Shown one piece after another: positions 35,441 through 42,509 of a stretch of 64,000 nucleotides of DNA (position 1 is its first letter; each line of letters starts with the position of its first letter). A program made the position numbers and the translations under genes. The DNA comes from Flavimaribacter sp024343425 (GTDB lineage: Bacteria > Pseudomonadota > Alphaproteobacteria > Rhizobiales > Rhizobiaceae). Below the pieces are notes generated by a model. The model made no database searches. It was given only the letters and a program-made list of their open reading frames with translations, and had not been told where the DNA came from. The stretch lies in contig OZ245773.1 of assembly GCA_965227645.1 (NCBI GenBank), positions 4,650,001 through 4,714,000 of the forward strand. The letters run 5' to 3'.

Positions 35441-36421
35441 ATGACTGCAACACTCTCTGCCTGGAGCATCAATCGCTACGGCCCCCCCGAGGTGCTGAAC
35501 CCGGTGACCCGGCCTATTCCGGAACCTAGTCCCACCGAAATCTTGATCCGCATCCGCGCTTCGGCCGTCACACGCGCCGATGGCATGATGCGGGCCGGGC
35601 AGCCCCGCTTTGCACGGCTATTCCTCGGTCTGCGCCGCCCGCGTCAAAACCTTTCAGGTACCGGGCTCTCCGGCGAGGTGATCGCTGTGGGTGACAGTGT
35701 CAACCGGTTTGCCGTGGGCGACGCCGTCTTCGGCGAGGCGGGGTTGAAATTCGGAGCAAATGCCAGCCACATTTGCCTCGATGAGTCCGGCGTGCTGCTC
35801 AAAAAGCCCGATGCGCTGTCGCATGAGGACGCCGCCGTCATGTGCGATGGGCCGGTGACCTCGCTGAACTTCTTGCGCGAGGTGGCCGAACTGCGCGCGG
35901 GGCAGAAGGTGTTGATCCTCGGAGCGTCGGGCAGCCTCGGGAGCGCCGCGGTGCAGATTGCCGCCGCAATGGGGGCAGAGGTCACCGGCACCTGCAGCAC
36001 CCGCAACATCGGCATGGTGGCCGCACTCGGGGCCAGCCGTGTCATTGATTACACGCAAGAGGATTTCACCATGGGAGCCGCATCCTACGATGTGATCTAC
36101 GACACGCTGGGCGTCTCGTTCTTCGCCAAGGCCAAGGGCAGCCTGAGCCGGCATGGCCGATACGTCTGCCCTGTGCTGAGCCTCAGACTGCTGGGCGCGA
36201 TGCTGCGCACGAGCCTTGTCGGCACGCGCAAGGCACGCTTTTCTGCCACCGGGATGCTCAAACCAGAGGTGCTGCGCCCGATGTTAGGCACCCTTGTGGA
36301 GATGGCCCAGGACGGCAGGCTGGCCCCTGTTATCGACCGGGTCTACCCTTTGGCCGACCTGATCGAGGCGCACTGCCATATGGAGACGGGTCACAAGCGC
36401 GGCAATGTCGTCGTAGTGTAA
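35441..36421 (+). CDS. Zinc-free MDR oxidoreductase, quinone-reductase-like
   Basis: A 326-residue medium-chain dehydrogenase/reductase. An N-terminal GroES-like domain holds GTGLSGEVIAVGDSVNRFAVGDAVFGE, and the nucleotide-binding fold has ILGASGSLGSAAVQIAAAMGAEV (about residues 165-187). The catalytic-zinc Cys/His pair of alcohol dehydrogenases is missing, which suggests NADPH-dependent quinone or enone reduction. RBS AAAGGAGG precedes the ATG. It is probably the target of the divergent LysR regulator and the first gene of a co-directional run through SDR. Confidence 0.82.
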   Translation: MTATLSAWSINRYGPPEVLNPVTRPIPEPSPTEILIRIRASAVTRADGMMRAGQPRFARLFLGLRRPRQNLSGTGLSGEVIAVGDSVNRFAVGDAVFGEAGLKFGANASHICLDESGVLLKKPDALSHEDAAVMCDGPVTSLNFLREVAELRAGQKVLILGASGSLGSAAVQIAAAMGAEVTGTCSTRNIGMVAALGASRVIDYTQEDFTMGAASYDVIYDTLGVSFFAKAKGSLSRHGRYVCPVLSLRLLGAMLRTSLVGTRKARFSATGMLKPEVLRPMLGTLVEMAQDGRLAPVIDRVYPLADLIEAHCHMETGHKRGNVVVV

Positions 36422-36471
36422 GTGCGCGACACCCTGCCAGCTGAACCACCAATTCAATCGGAGAGAAAACC

Positions 36472-36828
36472 ATGAAAATGAATTACTTTGTCGTCGGAAC
36501 GAACGACATGCGCGCATCGAAGGCCTTCTACGACGGACTTTTCGCAAAAGCGGGTCTTCAGACCATGTCGCCCTCGGACCGCATGACCTACTGGCTCGGC
36601 GAGGACTTTGCCTTCGCAATCGCGATACCCTTCAATGAGGCGCTGGCAACCAACGGGAATGGCACGATGGTTGGCTTTTCGGTTGGGGCAAAGGAAGACG
36701 TTGAAAGGATGCATGGCCTGGCCCTTGAATTGGGCGGCACCTGTGAAGGCGCGCCGGGTCAGCGTGGGCCGAAATTCTCGGCCTATGTGAGAGACCTTGA
36801 TGGCAACAAACTGTGTCTGTCTGACTAG
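36472..36828 (+). CDS. VOC family (glyoxalase-like) protein
   Basis: A 118-residue single-domain protein of the vicinal oxygen chelate superfamily (glyoxalase I, bleomycin-binding and related proteins). It has the repeat start NYFVVGTNDMRASKAFYDGLF and the closing segment FSAYVRDLDGNKLCLSD with the typical metal-binding or equivalent position near DGNKL. RBS GGAGAG precedes the ATG. It follows the oxidoreductase gene by 50 bases. Members include both enzymes and drug-binding resistance proteins; the substrate is not evident. Confidence 0.78.
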   Translation: MKMNYFVVGTNDMRASKAFYDGLFAKAGLQTMSPSDRMTYWLGEDFAFAIAIPFNEALATNGNGTMVGFSVGAKEDVERMHGLALELGGTCEGAPGQRGPKFSAYVRDLDGNKLCLSD

Positions 36829-36877
36829 GATCAGGACCTGTCGACACGCCCACCCGTTGATTTAGGAAAACACGAAG

Positions 36878-37678
36878 ATGACACGCATTTTTTCATTTTC
36901 AGAATCTGACGTTGATTTGGGTGCTCTGCATTGCGCCATGCTTGCCGCGTTTTCTGACTATATCGTTCCGTTGCAACCAGATGCAGACACGTTCAAGGCG
37001 GCGCTGAGTTCGAGAGGTTTTGACCCCGAGGCGTCCTTTGTCGCCGTAGACGATGGTGAAGTCATCGGTTTTTGGAACGTCGCGACGCGGAACAAACAAC
37101 GGTATCTGATAGGCAGCGGAACCCGGATGAGCCACAGAGGCCTGGGATTGGCGTCACGTTTGGGCATGGCTGCGATTCGTGCGGCGGAGAATGCCAGAAG
37201 CGAGAGTTTTTGGCTCGAGGTCATCGAGGGAAACGAAGGCGCTGAGCGTCTCTATCGGAAGCTGGGTTTTGAGGTGATCAGAAAGCTCGACTGTTATCGG
37301 CTTGATCATCCATCTCCCGATCCGTCCACATGCGAACGGTCGGATTTCGGGACCGTTGCAAATGCCATTCGGCGGTTTTCGACTTGGAAGCCGACCTGGC
37401 AGAACGCTACGGAAACCATCTCCGGCTCACCGCTGACGTCCTTCCTGCATGAAAAAGGCGGCGCGATCATCGGCGCAGGTGGTCTCGTGCATCAGATAGC
37501 CGCGAGCGACCCCTCGGCCTTGGCGGACCTCCTCGCTGGGGCAGCGACGGTCGGCTCGCTGACATTGGTCAATGTCGAATCCGCCGACGGTGTCTTGTGT
37601 TCTCTCCTACAGGAGCTTGGGGCTGATCGTTTCATCGTTCAGTATGAAATGTGCTTGTCATTGCCAAACCCGTCCTAG
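36878..37678 (+). CDS. GNAT family acetyltransferase
   Basis: A 266-residue protein. The N-terminal 145 residues form a GNAT domain with an acetyl-CoA-binding segment (GSGTRMSHRGLGLASRLGMAAI) and the closing EGNEGAERLYRKLGFEVIRKLDCYRLD. The C-terminal 120 residues look like a second, degenerate GNAT-like half. RBS AGGAAAACACGAAG lies before the ATG. The acceptor is unknown; in this cargo setting, modification of a small toxic molecule is one possibility. Confidence 0.78.
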   Translation: MTRIFSFSESDVDLGALHCAMLAAFSDYIVPLQPDADTFKAALSSRGFDPEASFVAVDDGEVIGFWNVATRNKQRYLIGSGTRMSHRGLGLASRLGMAAIRAAENARSESFWLEVIEGNEGAERLYRKLGFEVIRKLDCYRLDHPSPDPSTCERSDFGTVANAIRRFSTWKPTWQNATETISGSPLTSFLHEKGGAIIGAGGLVHQIAASDPSALADLLAGAATVGSLTLVNVESADGVLCSLLQELGADRFIVQYEMCLSLPNPS

Positions 37679-37759
37679 CGGTCGGGGATGGGCCTGCTGA
37701 CGGAAAGCCCAGCTTGGAGGCTTCGCTCCGCGACCGCAACCAACATTGAAAGGAAAACC

Positions 37760-38545
37760 ATGCCCCGATTGAACACCAAGACTTGCATCGTCTCGGGAGC
37801 GGGCCGCGGCATCGGCGCCGCGATCGGTCGGGCCTTTGCCCGGGAAGGAGCCACTGTGGTCGTCACCGATAAGGACGAAGGCAGTGCTGCCGATTTGGCC
37901 CGTGAGATTGGCGGCCATCATCTGCGCCTCGACGTAGCGTCCGAGGCTGACTGGACCGCCCTGGCCAAGGTATGGCCCACCTGTGACGTTGTGGTGAATA
38001 ATGCGGGGATCACCGGCTTTGAAGAAGCAATGCGCCCGCACGACCCCGAGCACGCCTCGCTGGCGGATTGGCGGGCGGTGCATGCGGTCAATCTGGACGG
38101 AACATTCCTCGGCTGTCGCTACGCGATCGGCGCGATGCGCGCCAAGGGGGCCGGATCGATCATCAACATCTCGTCACGCTCTGGCCTTGTGGGCATACCG
38201 GCAGCTGCGGCCTATGCGTCATCAAAGGCCGCTGTGCGCAACCATACCAAATCGGTTGCGCTTTATTGTGCCGAACAGGGGCTGAACATCCGCTGCAATT
38301 CGATCCACCCGGCGGCAATCCTCACTCCGATGTGGGAGCCCATGCTGGGCGATGGGCCGGACCGGGAGGCGCGCATGGCAGCCTTTGTGGCCGACACGCC
38401 AATGCGCCGGTTTGGCACGGTCGAAGAGGTCGCCTCCATCGCACTTCTGCTCGCTTCGGACGAGGCTGCTTACATGACCGGAACGGAGCTCACTGTCGAC
38501 GGCGGGTTACTGGCCGGTTCGGCCGCAGCACCCAAGGTGAACTGA
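37760..38545 (+). CDS. Short-chain dehydrogenase/reductase
   Basis: A 261-residue classical SDR. The NAD(P)-binding motif GAGRGIGAAIG is near residue 13, NNAG near residue 82, the catalytic Ser in NISSRSG (about 138) and YxxxK in YASSK (about 153-157), with the C-terminal dimer segment YMTGTELTVDGGLLAG. An Asp at the end of beta-2 (VTDKDE) suggests NAD(H) preference. ATG 37760 has AGGAAAACC upstream, so I chose it over a start 72 bases upstream. Confidence 0.88.
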   Translation: MPRLNTKTCIVSGAGRGIGAAIGRAFAREGATVVVTDKDEGSAADLAREIGGHHLRLDVASEADWTALAKVWPTCDVVVNNAGITGFEEAMRPHDPEHASLADWRAVHAVNLDGTFLGCRYAIGAMRAKGAGSIINISSRSGLVGIPAAAAYASSKAAVRNHTKSVALYCAEQGLNIRCNSIHPAAILTPMWEPMLGDGPDREARMAAFVADTPMRRFGTVEEVASIALLLASDEAAYMTGTELTVDGGLLAGSAAAPKVN

Positions 38546-38553
38546 GCGCAAAA

Positions 38554-38617
38554 AGGTTGCCGTCGGTAGCCCGCGAGTTTGTCACGCTAATTGGACCGTG
38601 ACTTCGCGGGTCAACCT
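38554..38617. repeat. Three-step inverted repeat (cruciform-prone)
   Basis: Nested arms pair across one centre: AGGTTG (38554-38559) with CAACCT (38612-38617), CCCGCGA (38570-38576) with TCGCGGG (38604-38610), and GTCACG (38581-38586) with CGTGAC (38597-38602). Unpaired bulges separate the arms. It lies just after the SDR gene. It has no U tract, and it does not carry clear integron attC core motifs. Confidence 0.6.
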
Positions 38618-38729
38618 GGCATGTGCGGTTAAGGCCTGCTTCGTGCCTTGCACGAAGGTGGGCGGGCCAGAACCGAAGTGTCCTCACCGCGCTGCCGCAT
38701 GCCCGCTTCGAGCCCTTTCTACCATTTGA

Positions 38730-38756
38730 TTGACAAGGGATCTCGCCGAGGATAAG
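38730..38756 (+). promoter_or_regulatory. Possible trpS promoter
   Basis: A perfect -35 hexamer TTGACA (38730-38735) is followed after 15 bases by GATAAG (38751-38756), a weak -10. The spacing is short, and transcription from it would start only a few bases before the leader ATG at 38766 (about 27 bases before the ATG at 38790). The true promoter could lie elsewhere. Confidence 0.35.
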
Positions 38757-38765
38757 CGGCATCCT

Positions 38766-38813
38766 ATGGAAAACACTTCGATCATCGCAATGACTTGGTG
38801 GCTGGCCTCCTGA
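38766..38813 (+). CDS. Trp leader peptide of trpS
   Basis: A 15-codon frame encodes MENTSIIAMTWWLAS with two consecutive Trp codons at 38796-38801 and a TGA at 38811-38813. A shorter version starting at the in-frame ATG 38790 (MTWWLAS) is equally possible. Known rhizobial trpE leaders share the M-x-N-T start and tandem Trp layout. The Trp codons lie at the 5' edge of the first attenuator hairpin, and the stop codon falls in its loop. Ribosome stalling at the Trp codons would favour antitermination. The peptide itself needs no function. Confidence 0.85.
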   Translation: MENTSIIAMTWWLAS

Positions 38814-38873
38814 CAGGGTGGCCGGATGACCAAACGTATTCCGAGGCCGCCGCATGGGCGGCCTTTTGTTTTC
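38796..38873 (+). promoter_or_regulatory. Tryptophan transcription attenuator of trpS
   Basis: Three competing hairpins are visible. The 1:2 pairing joins CTGGCCTCC (38802-38810) with GGGTGGCCGG (38816-38825), one bulged T. The 2:3 antiterminator joins GGTGGCC (38817-38823) with GGCCGCC (38845-38851), seven pairs with one G-U. The 3:4 terminator joins AGGCCGCC (38844-38851) with GGCGGCCT (38857-38864). When charged tRNA-Trp is scarce, a ribosome stalled on the Trp codons covers strand 1, 2:3 forms and trpS is read. Confidence 0.88.
38844..38873 (+). terminator. Attenuator terminator (3:4 hairpin)
   Basis: A perfect 8-bp stem AGGCCGCC / GGCGGCCT with a five-base loop GCATG is followed by TTTGTTTTC. 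It ends 45 bases before the trpS ATG and is the terminator arm of the attenuator. Confidence 0.92.
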
Positions 38874-38917
38874 TAAGCTTCCCGATGCGCGGTCTCTCGT
38901 TTCATGAGAAGACGCAA

Positions 38918-39919
38918 ATGAACAAACCAACCATACTGACAGGCGACCGCACCACGGGGCCGCTTCACATCGGGCACTATGCAGGCTCGCTTGCAAACCG
39001 GCTGCGCTATCAGGACAGCCATGAACAGTTTCTGCTACTGGCGGATACCCAGGCTTTAACCGACAACGCCCATGACCCAGAGAAGGTTCGACGCAGTGTG
39101 ATCGAGGTTGCTCTGGATTATCTGGCCGTGGGCATTGATCCCGGTCGCACGACCATCTGTCTGCAATCGCATCTTCCGGCGTTGGCGGAGCTGTCGATGC
39201 TCCACCTGAACTTCGTCACGGTCGCGCGGCTCGAACGGAACCCGACAATCAAGGACGAAATTCGCGTGCGCGGGTTCGGACGGGATATTCCCGCCGGATT
39301 CCTGTGTTACCCGGCGGCACAGGCGGCGGACATCACGGCCTTCAAGGCGACCGTCGTGCCGGTCGGCGAGGATCAAGCCCCGCTAATCGAGCAAACGAAC
39401 GAGATCGTGCGGCGCATCAACGCAACGGCGGGCAGTACCGTGTTGCCCGAGGCGCGGGCGATCATCCCTAGGGCGGGCCGGTTGCCCGGTATCGACGGCA
39501 AGGCCAAGATGTCGAAGTCTGGTGGTAATGCCATCGCACTGTCTTCGCCGCCTGAAGAGATCAGACGTGCTGTCAGAGCGATGTTCACCGATCCGAACCA
39601 CCTGCGTGTCGAAGATCCGGGTTGCATTAAAGGCAATGTCGTCTTTACCTATCTCGACGCCTTCGATCCGGACCAAGAGGGGCTTGCCGAGCTCAAGGCT
39701 CAGTATCGGAGAGGCGGGCTTGGCGACAGCAAGATCAAGGCGCGTCTGGAAGCCATACTTCAGGAGCTCATCGCCCCAATTCGCGAGCTTAGGGCACAGC
39801 TCTCTGAGGACCGAAGCTACATTCTCGAGGTAATCAAAGAAGGCACGGAGCGGGCGCGCGAGCGCACCGAGTCTACAAAACGCGATGTGGTGAGTGCCTT
39901 GGGTCTGTTCCAATTGTAG
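38918..39919 (+). CDS. trpS: Tryptophanyl-tRNA synthetase, attenuator-controlled
   Basis: A 333-residue class Ic synthetase that charges tRNA-Trp. The HIGH motif is at residues 17-20 (PLHIGHYAG), KMSKS at 197-201, and the Trp-pocket/ATP region IPAGFLCYPAAQAADITAF lies near residue 126. Most bacterial TrpRS have TIGN at the first motif and DQHA near residue 43; here they are HIGH and DTQA (Q45). It is thus a divergent type, probably auxiliary to a housekeeping trpS elsewhere. ATG 38918 is chosen over an in-frame TTG at 38795 inside the leader. It is in the IS630-bounded island behind a Trp attenuator. Confidence 0.92.
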   Translation: MNKPTILTGDRTTGPLHIGHYAGSLANRLRYQDSHEQFLLLADTQALTDNAHDPEKVRRSVIEVALDYLAVGIDPGRTTICLQSHLPALAELSMLHLNFVTVARLERNPTIKDEIRVRGFGRDIPAGFLCYPAAQAADITAFKATVVPVGEDQAPLIEQTNEIVRRINATAGSTVLPEARAIIPRAGRLPGIDGKAKMSKSGGNAIALSSPPEEIRRAVRAMFTDPNHLRVEDPGCIKGNVVFTYLDAFDPDQEGLAELKAQYRRGGLGDSKIKARLEAILQELIAPIRELRAQLSEDRSYILEVIKEGTERARERTESTKRDVVSALGLFQL

Positions 39920-40003
39920 GTGAGCGGAGGCGGGCGATCCAGATGAAGGTCCGTTTCGTCCCGTCTCTCTAGTCTGATCAGTTTGTAGTGAAAATGTGGT
40001 CTA

Positions 40004-41152
40004 TCGGATTGACCGGAACGAAAGAGTCCGAATAGGGATCCCCATTGGATTGCGGATATGCGATTCAGAGGGATGCGTACCGGTATAGCTTTCACCCTTT
40101 CAGCCACTGACCGTCAACGCTTGCATGACGTTGCGGCAGCGCCTCGCAGCCTGCAGAAGCATGTCTGGCGCGCCCGTATCATATTGTTGAGCGACGAGGG
40201 TTTTGGCACCTCGGCGATTATGGAAGCGACAGGCAAGTCGAAGACCTGCGTCTGGCGCTGGCAGGAGCGCTTCATGCACGAAGGCGTCGATGGATTACTG
40301 CGTGACAAGACCCGCCCGCCCGGCAAGGCTCCGGTTGCGGCAGAGCGCGTCGCCGAAATCGTCCGCCTGACGCAAGAAGCTCCCCCGCATGAAGCAACCC
40401 ACTGGACGGCGCGTTCGATGGCCAGAACGGTCGGGCTTGCTGTTTCGACCGTGCAGGAGATCTGGAAAGCGCATGGTCTTGCCCCGCATCGCTGGCGCAC
40501 CTTCAAGCTGTCGAACGATCCGGCCTTTGCCGAGAAGCTCACCGAAATCGTCGGCCTCTATGTCGATCCGCCGGTCCATGCGGTGGTGTTGTCGGTCGAC
40601 GAGAAAAGCCAAATCCAGGCGCTTGACCGTACCCAGCCCGGCCTGCCGATGAAGAAGGGCCGTGCCGGCACCATGACACACGATTACAAGCGTCACGGCA
40701 CCACCACGCTGTTCGCAGCGCTCAACATTCTCGACGGAACGGTGATCGGGCAGAACATGCAGCGCCATCGTCATCAGGAGTTCATCCGCTTCCTGAACCG
40801 CATCGAACGCGAGGTCCCCACGGACAAGGCGATCCACGTCATTCTCGACAACTATGCGGCTCACAAGAAGGATAAGGTCCAGGAGTGGCTTGCCCGCCAT
40901 CCGCGCTGGACTTTCCACTTCACGCCAACCTCGTCATCATGGCTCAATGCCGTCGAAGGCTTTTTCTCCAAACTGACCCGGCGACGCCTGAAACACGGCG
41001 TCTTCCATTCTGTCGTAGACCTCCAAGCGGCCATAAACCGCTTCATCCGAGAGTACAACGCCAACGACCCCAAGCCGTTCGTCTGGAAGGCCGATCCTGA
41101 CAAGATAATTGCCGCGCGAAAGCGTGGGTTCCAAACGTTGGAGTCAAACCAC
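40004..41152 (+). mobile_element. IS630 family insertion sequence, copy 2
   Basis: The element is 1149 bp, preceded by TA (40002-40003) and followed by TA (41153-41154). Terminal inverted repeats compare as TCGGATTGACCGGAACG on the left and GTGGTTTGACTCCAACG on the right (reverse complement). The outermost two left bases differ from copy 1 (TC instead of GT), so the left tip may be impaired. It carries one intact transposase gene. Confidence 0.88.
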
Positions 41153-41155
41153 TAG
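40058..41155 (+). CDS. IS630 family transposase
   Basis: A 365-residue intact transposase. N-terminal helix-turn-helix segments (GFGTSAIMEATGKSKTCVWRW, then WTARSMARTVGLAVSTVQEIW) are followed by a DDE domain with D181 (SVDEKSQ), D264 (VILDNYAAH) and E300 (SWLNAVEGF). There are exactly 35 residues between D264 and E300, the D35E spacing expected of the IS630 group of the IS630/Tc1/mariner superfamily. Its own TAG stop uses the target TA plus the following flank base G41155, so the frame is closed by host DNA. Confidence 0.96.
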   Translation: MRFRGMRTGIAFTLSATDRQRLHDVAAAPRSLQKHVWRARIILLSDEGFGTSAIMEATGKSKTCVWRWQERFMHEGVDGLLRDKTRPPGKAPVAAERVAEIVRLTQEAPPHEATHWTARSMARTVGLAVSTVQEIWKAHGLAPHRWRTFKLSNDPAFAEKLTEIVGLYVDPPVHAVVLSVDEKSQIQALDRTQPGLPMKKGRAGTMTHDYKRHGTTTLFAALNILDGTVIGQNMQRHRHQEFIRFLNRIEREVPTDKAIHVILDNYAAHKKDKVQEWLARHPRWTFHFTPTSSSWLNAVEGFFSKLTRRRLKHGVFHSVVDLQAAINRFIREYNANDPKPFVWKADPDKIIAARKRGFQTLESNH

Positions 41156-42471
41156 GCCGTAATGCGATCGAGTATGACCGGTCGCGTGCACGGCGCATTT
41201 TGCGCAATTTCGTAGCATCCAAGAAGGGTCGCAGCCGCGGCGGCGGCGTCATCTTGCGAGCGGGCGTGAACCCGGCCAATCGGGTCGCCCGGTTCGAGGA
41301 CGGCGCCGACTGGCGCAAGATCCGAATATCCGACGGCATGATCGACATCGTCCTGCGGGCGCGTGCGACCGCCGCCGAGCGCGACGACGCCGAGCCCGAC
41401 GCCACGGGTGTCGATCGAAGCGACATGGCCGCCGGCGCTTGTCACGACGTCACGGATAAGGGGCGCCTCAGGAAGATAGGAACTGCTTTGCTCGACAAAG
41501 TCGGCCGGGCCTCCGAGCGCCGCCGCCATGCGACCGAACCGTTCGGCCGCCTGACCGGACGCGAGCGCTTCCATCGCCTGCTTGTCAGCGGCTTCCGCCG
41601 AGCCGGCCACGCCGGATGACATGAGCATCTCAGCGGCAAGCGCCAGAACCACTTGCTCCAGTCTGGCGTCGCGATTCGCGCCGGTCAGGAAATCGACTGC
41701 GTTTCGCACCTCGACGGCGTTGCCCGCCGCGCTCGCGAGCGGCTCGTTCATGTCGGTCACCAGGGCGACGGTCGCCAGCCCCGCGCCATTTGCAACCTCG
41801 ACCAGGCTTCGCGCCAGACTGCGGGCGTCGTCGTCCGCGCCCATGAAGGCGCCGCTGCCGGTCTTGACGTCGAGCACCAGGGTTTGAAGCCCCGCGGCAA
41901 GTTTTTTCGACAGGATCGACGCGGTGATCAAGGGGATCGATTCGACCGTCGCGGTCACGTCGCGCACGCCGTATATGCGGCGATCGGCCGGCGCCAGGTC
42001 TCCGGTCTGTCCGATAATCGCACAGCCGATATCGGTCACCACGCGCCGGAAAAGATCATTGTCCGGCGTCACCGAGTAACCCGGTATTGATTCCATCTTG
42101 TCCAGGGTGCCGCCCGTATGGCCGAGACCCCGGCCAGAGATCATCGGCACAGCGAGCCCGCAGGCCGCGACGATCGGCGCGAGCATCAAGGAGACATTGT
42201 CGCCGACGCCGCCGGTCGAATGTTTGTCGGCGATCGGTCTGTCTATCCCGGGCCAAGCCAGAACGTCCCCGGAATCCCGCATGGCGAGCGTCAGCGCGAC
42301 GACTTCGTCGCGCGTCATGCCGTTGAGGAAAACAGCCATGGCGAACGCCGCTATCTGGCCCTCGCTGACCCGGTCATCGGTCACTCCGCGAATGAAATCG
42401 CCGATCTCGCCGGGCTCAAGCGTCTGCCGGTCCCGTTTCCTGCGTATGATTTCCTGGGGCAGAAACGCCAT
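41152..42471 (-). CDS. deoA: Thymidine phosphorylase
   Basis: DeoA splits thymidine and deoxyuridine with phosphate into base and deoxyribose 1-phosphate. The 439-residue product has family length, with the signature DKHSTGGVGDNVSLMLAPIVAACG (about residues 83-106) and GRGLGHTGGTLDKMESIPGY (about 112-131). Its stop codon (41152-41154) is completed by the last base of the adjacent IS630 element, so the insertion left the protein intact. It heads a salvage cluster read from the transporter genes through cdd and punA. Confidence 0.96.
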   Translation of the reverse strand: MAFLPQEIIRRKRDRQTLEPGEIGDFIRGVTDDRVSEGQIAAFAMAVFLNGMTRDEVVALTLAMRDSGDVLAWPGIDRPIADKHSTGGVGDNVSLMLAPIVAACGLAVPMISGRGLGHTGGTLDKMESIPGYSVTPDNDLFRRVVTDIGCAIIGQTGDLAPADRRIYGVRDVTATVESIPLITASILSKKLAAGLQTLVLDVKTGSGAFMGADDDARSLARSLVEVANGAGLATVALVTDMNEPLASAAGNAVEVRNAVDFLTGANRDARLEQVVLALAAEMLMSSGVAGSAEAADKQAMEALASGQAAERFGRMAAALGGPADFVEQSSSYLPEAPLIRDVVTSAGGHVASIDTRGVGLGVVALGGGRTRPQDDVDHAVGYSDLAPVGAVLEPGDPIGRVHARSQDDAAAAAATLLGCYEIAQNAPCTRPVILDRITA

Positions 42472-42509
42472 TGCGTCCTCGAATTCCTGTGCTGGGGCGC
42501 CTTACGTTG

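Larger units (their letters stand above)
33959..41152. mobile_element. IS630-bounded 7.2-kb compound island
   Basis: The unit starts with GTGGATTGACCGGAACG (33959) and ends with the inverted counterpart whose reverse complement reads GTGGTTTGACTCCAACG (ends 41152). TA dinucleotides at 33957-33958 and 41153-41154 form the target duplication. The left end is a 216-bp IS630 fragment and the right end a nearly complete IS630 copy in the same orientation. Between them lie a LysR gene, an NADPH:quinone-oxidoreductase-like gene, VOC, GNAT and SDR genes and an attenuator-controlled trpS. Without it the flanks join as CTC-TAG-GCC, a CTAG that would carry both convergent stop codons. Confidence 0.85.

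Noticed and set aside
38554..38657. Integron attC site or cassette array
   Set aside because: The inverted repeat lacks clear RYYYAAC and GTTRRRY cores, no integrase is present, and other genes in the island lack similar repeats.
38795..38917. N-terminal extension of trpS from a TTG inside the leader
   Set aside because: It would translate through the attenuator hairpins, and the TrpRS family starts at about the ATG at 38918.
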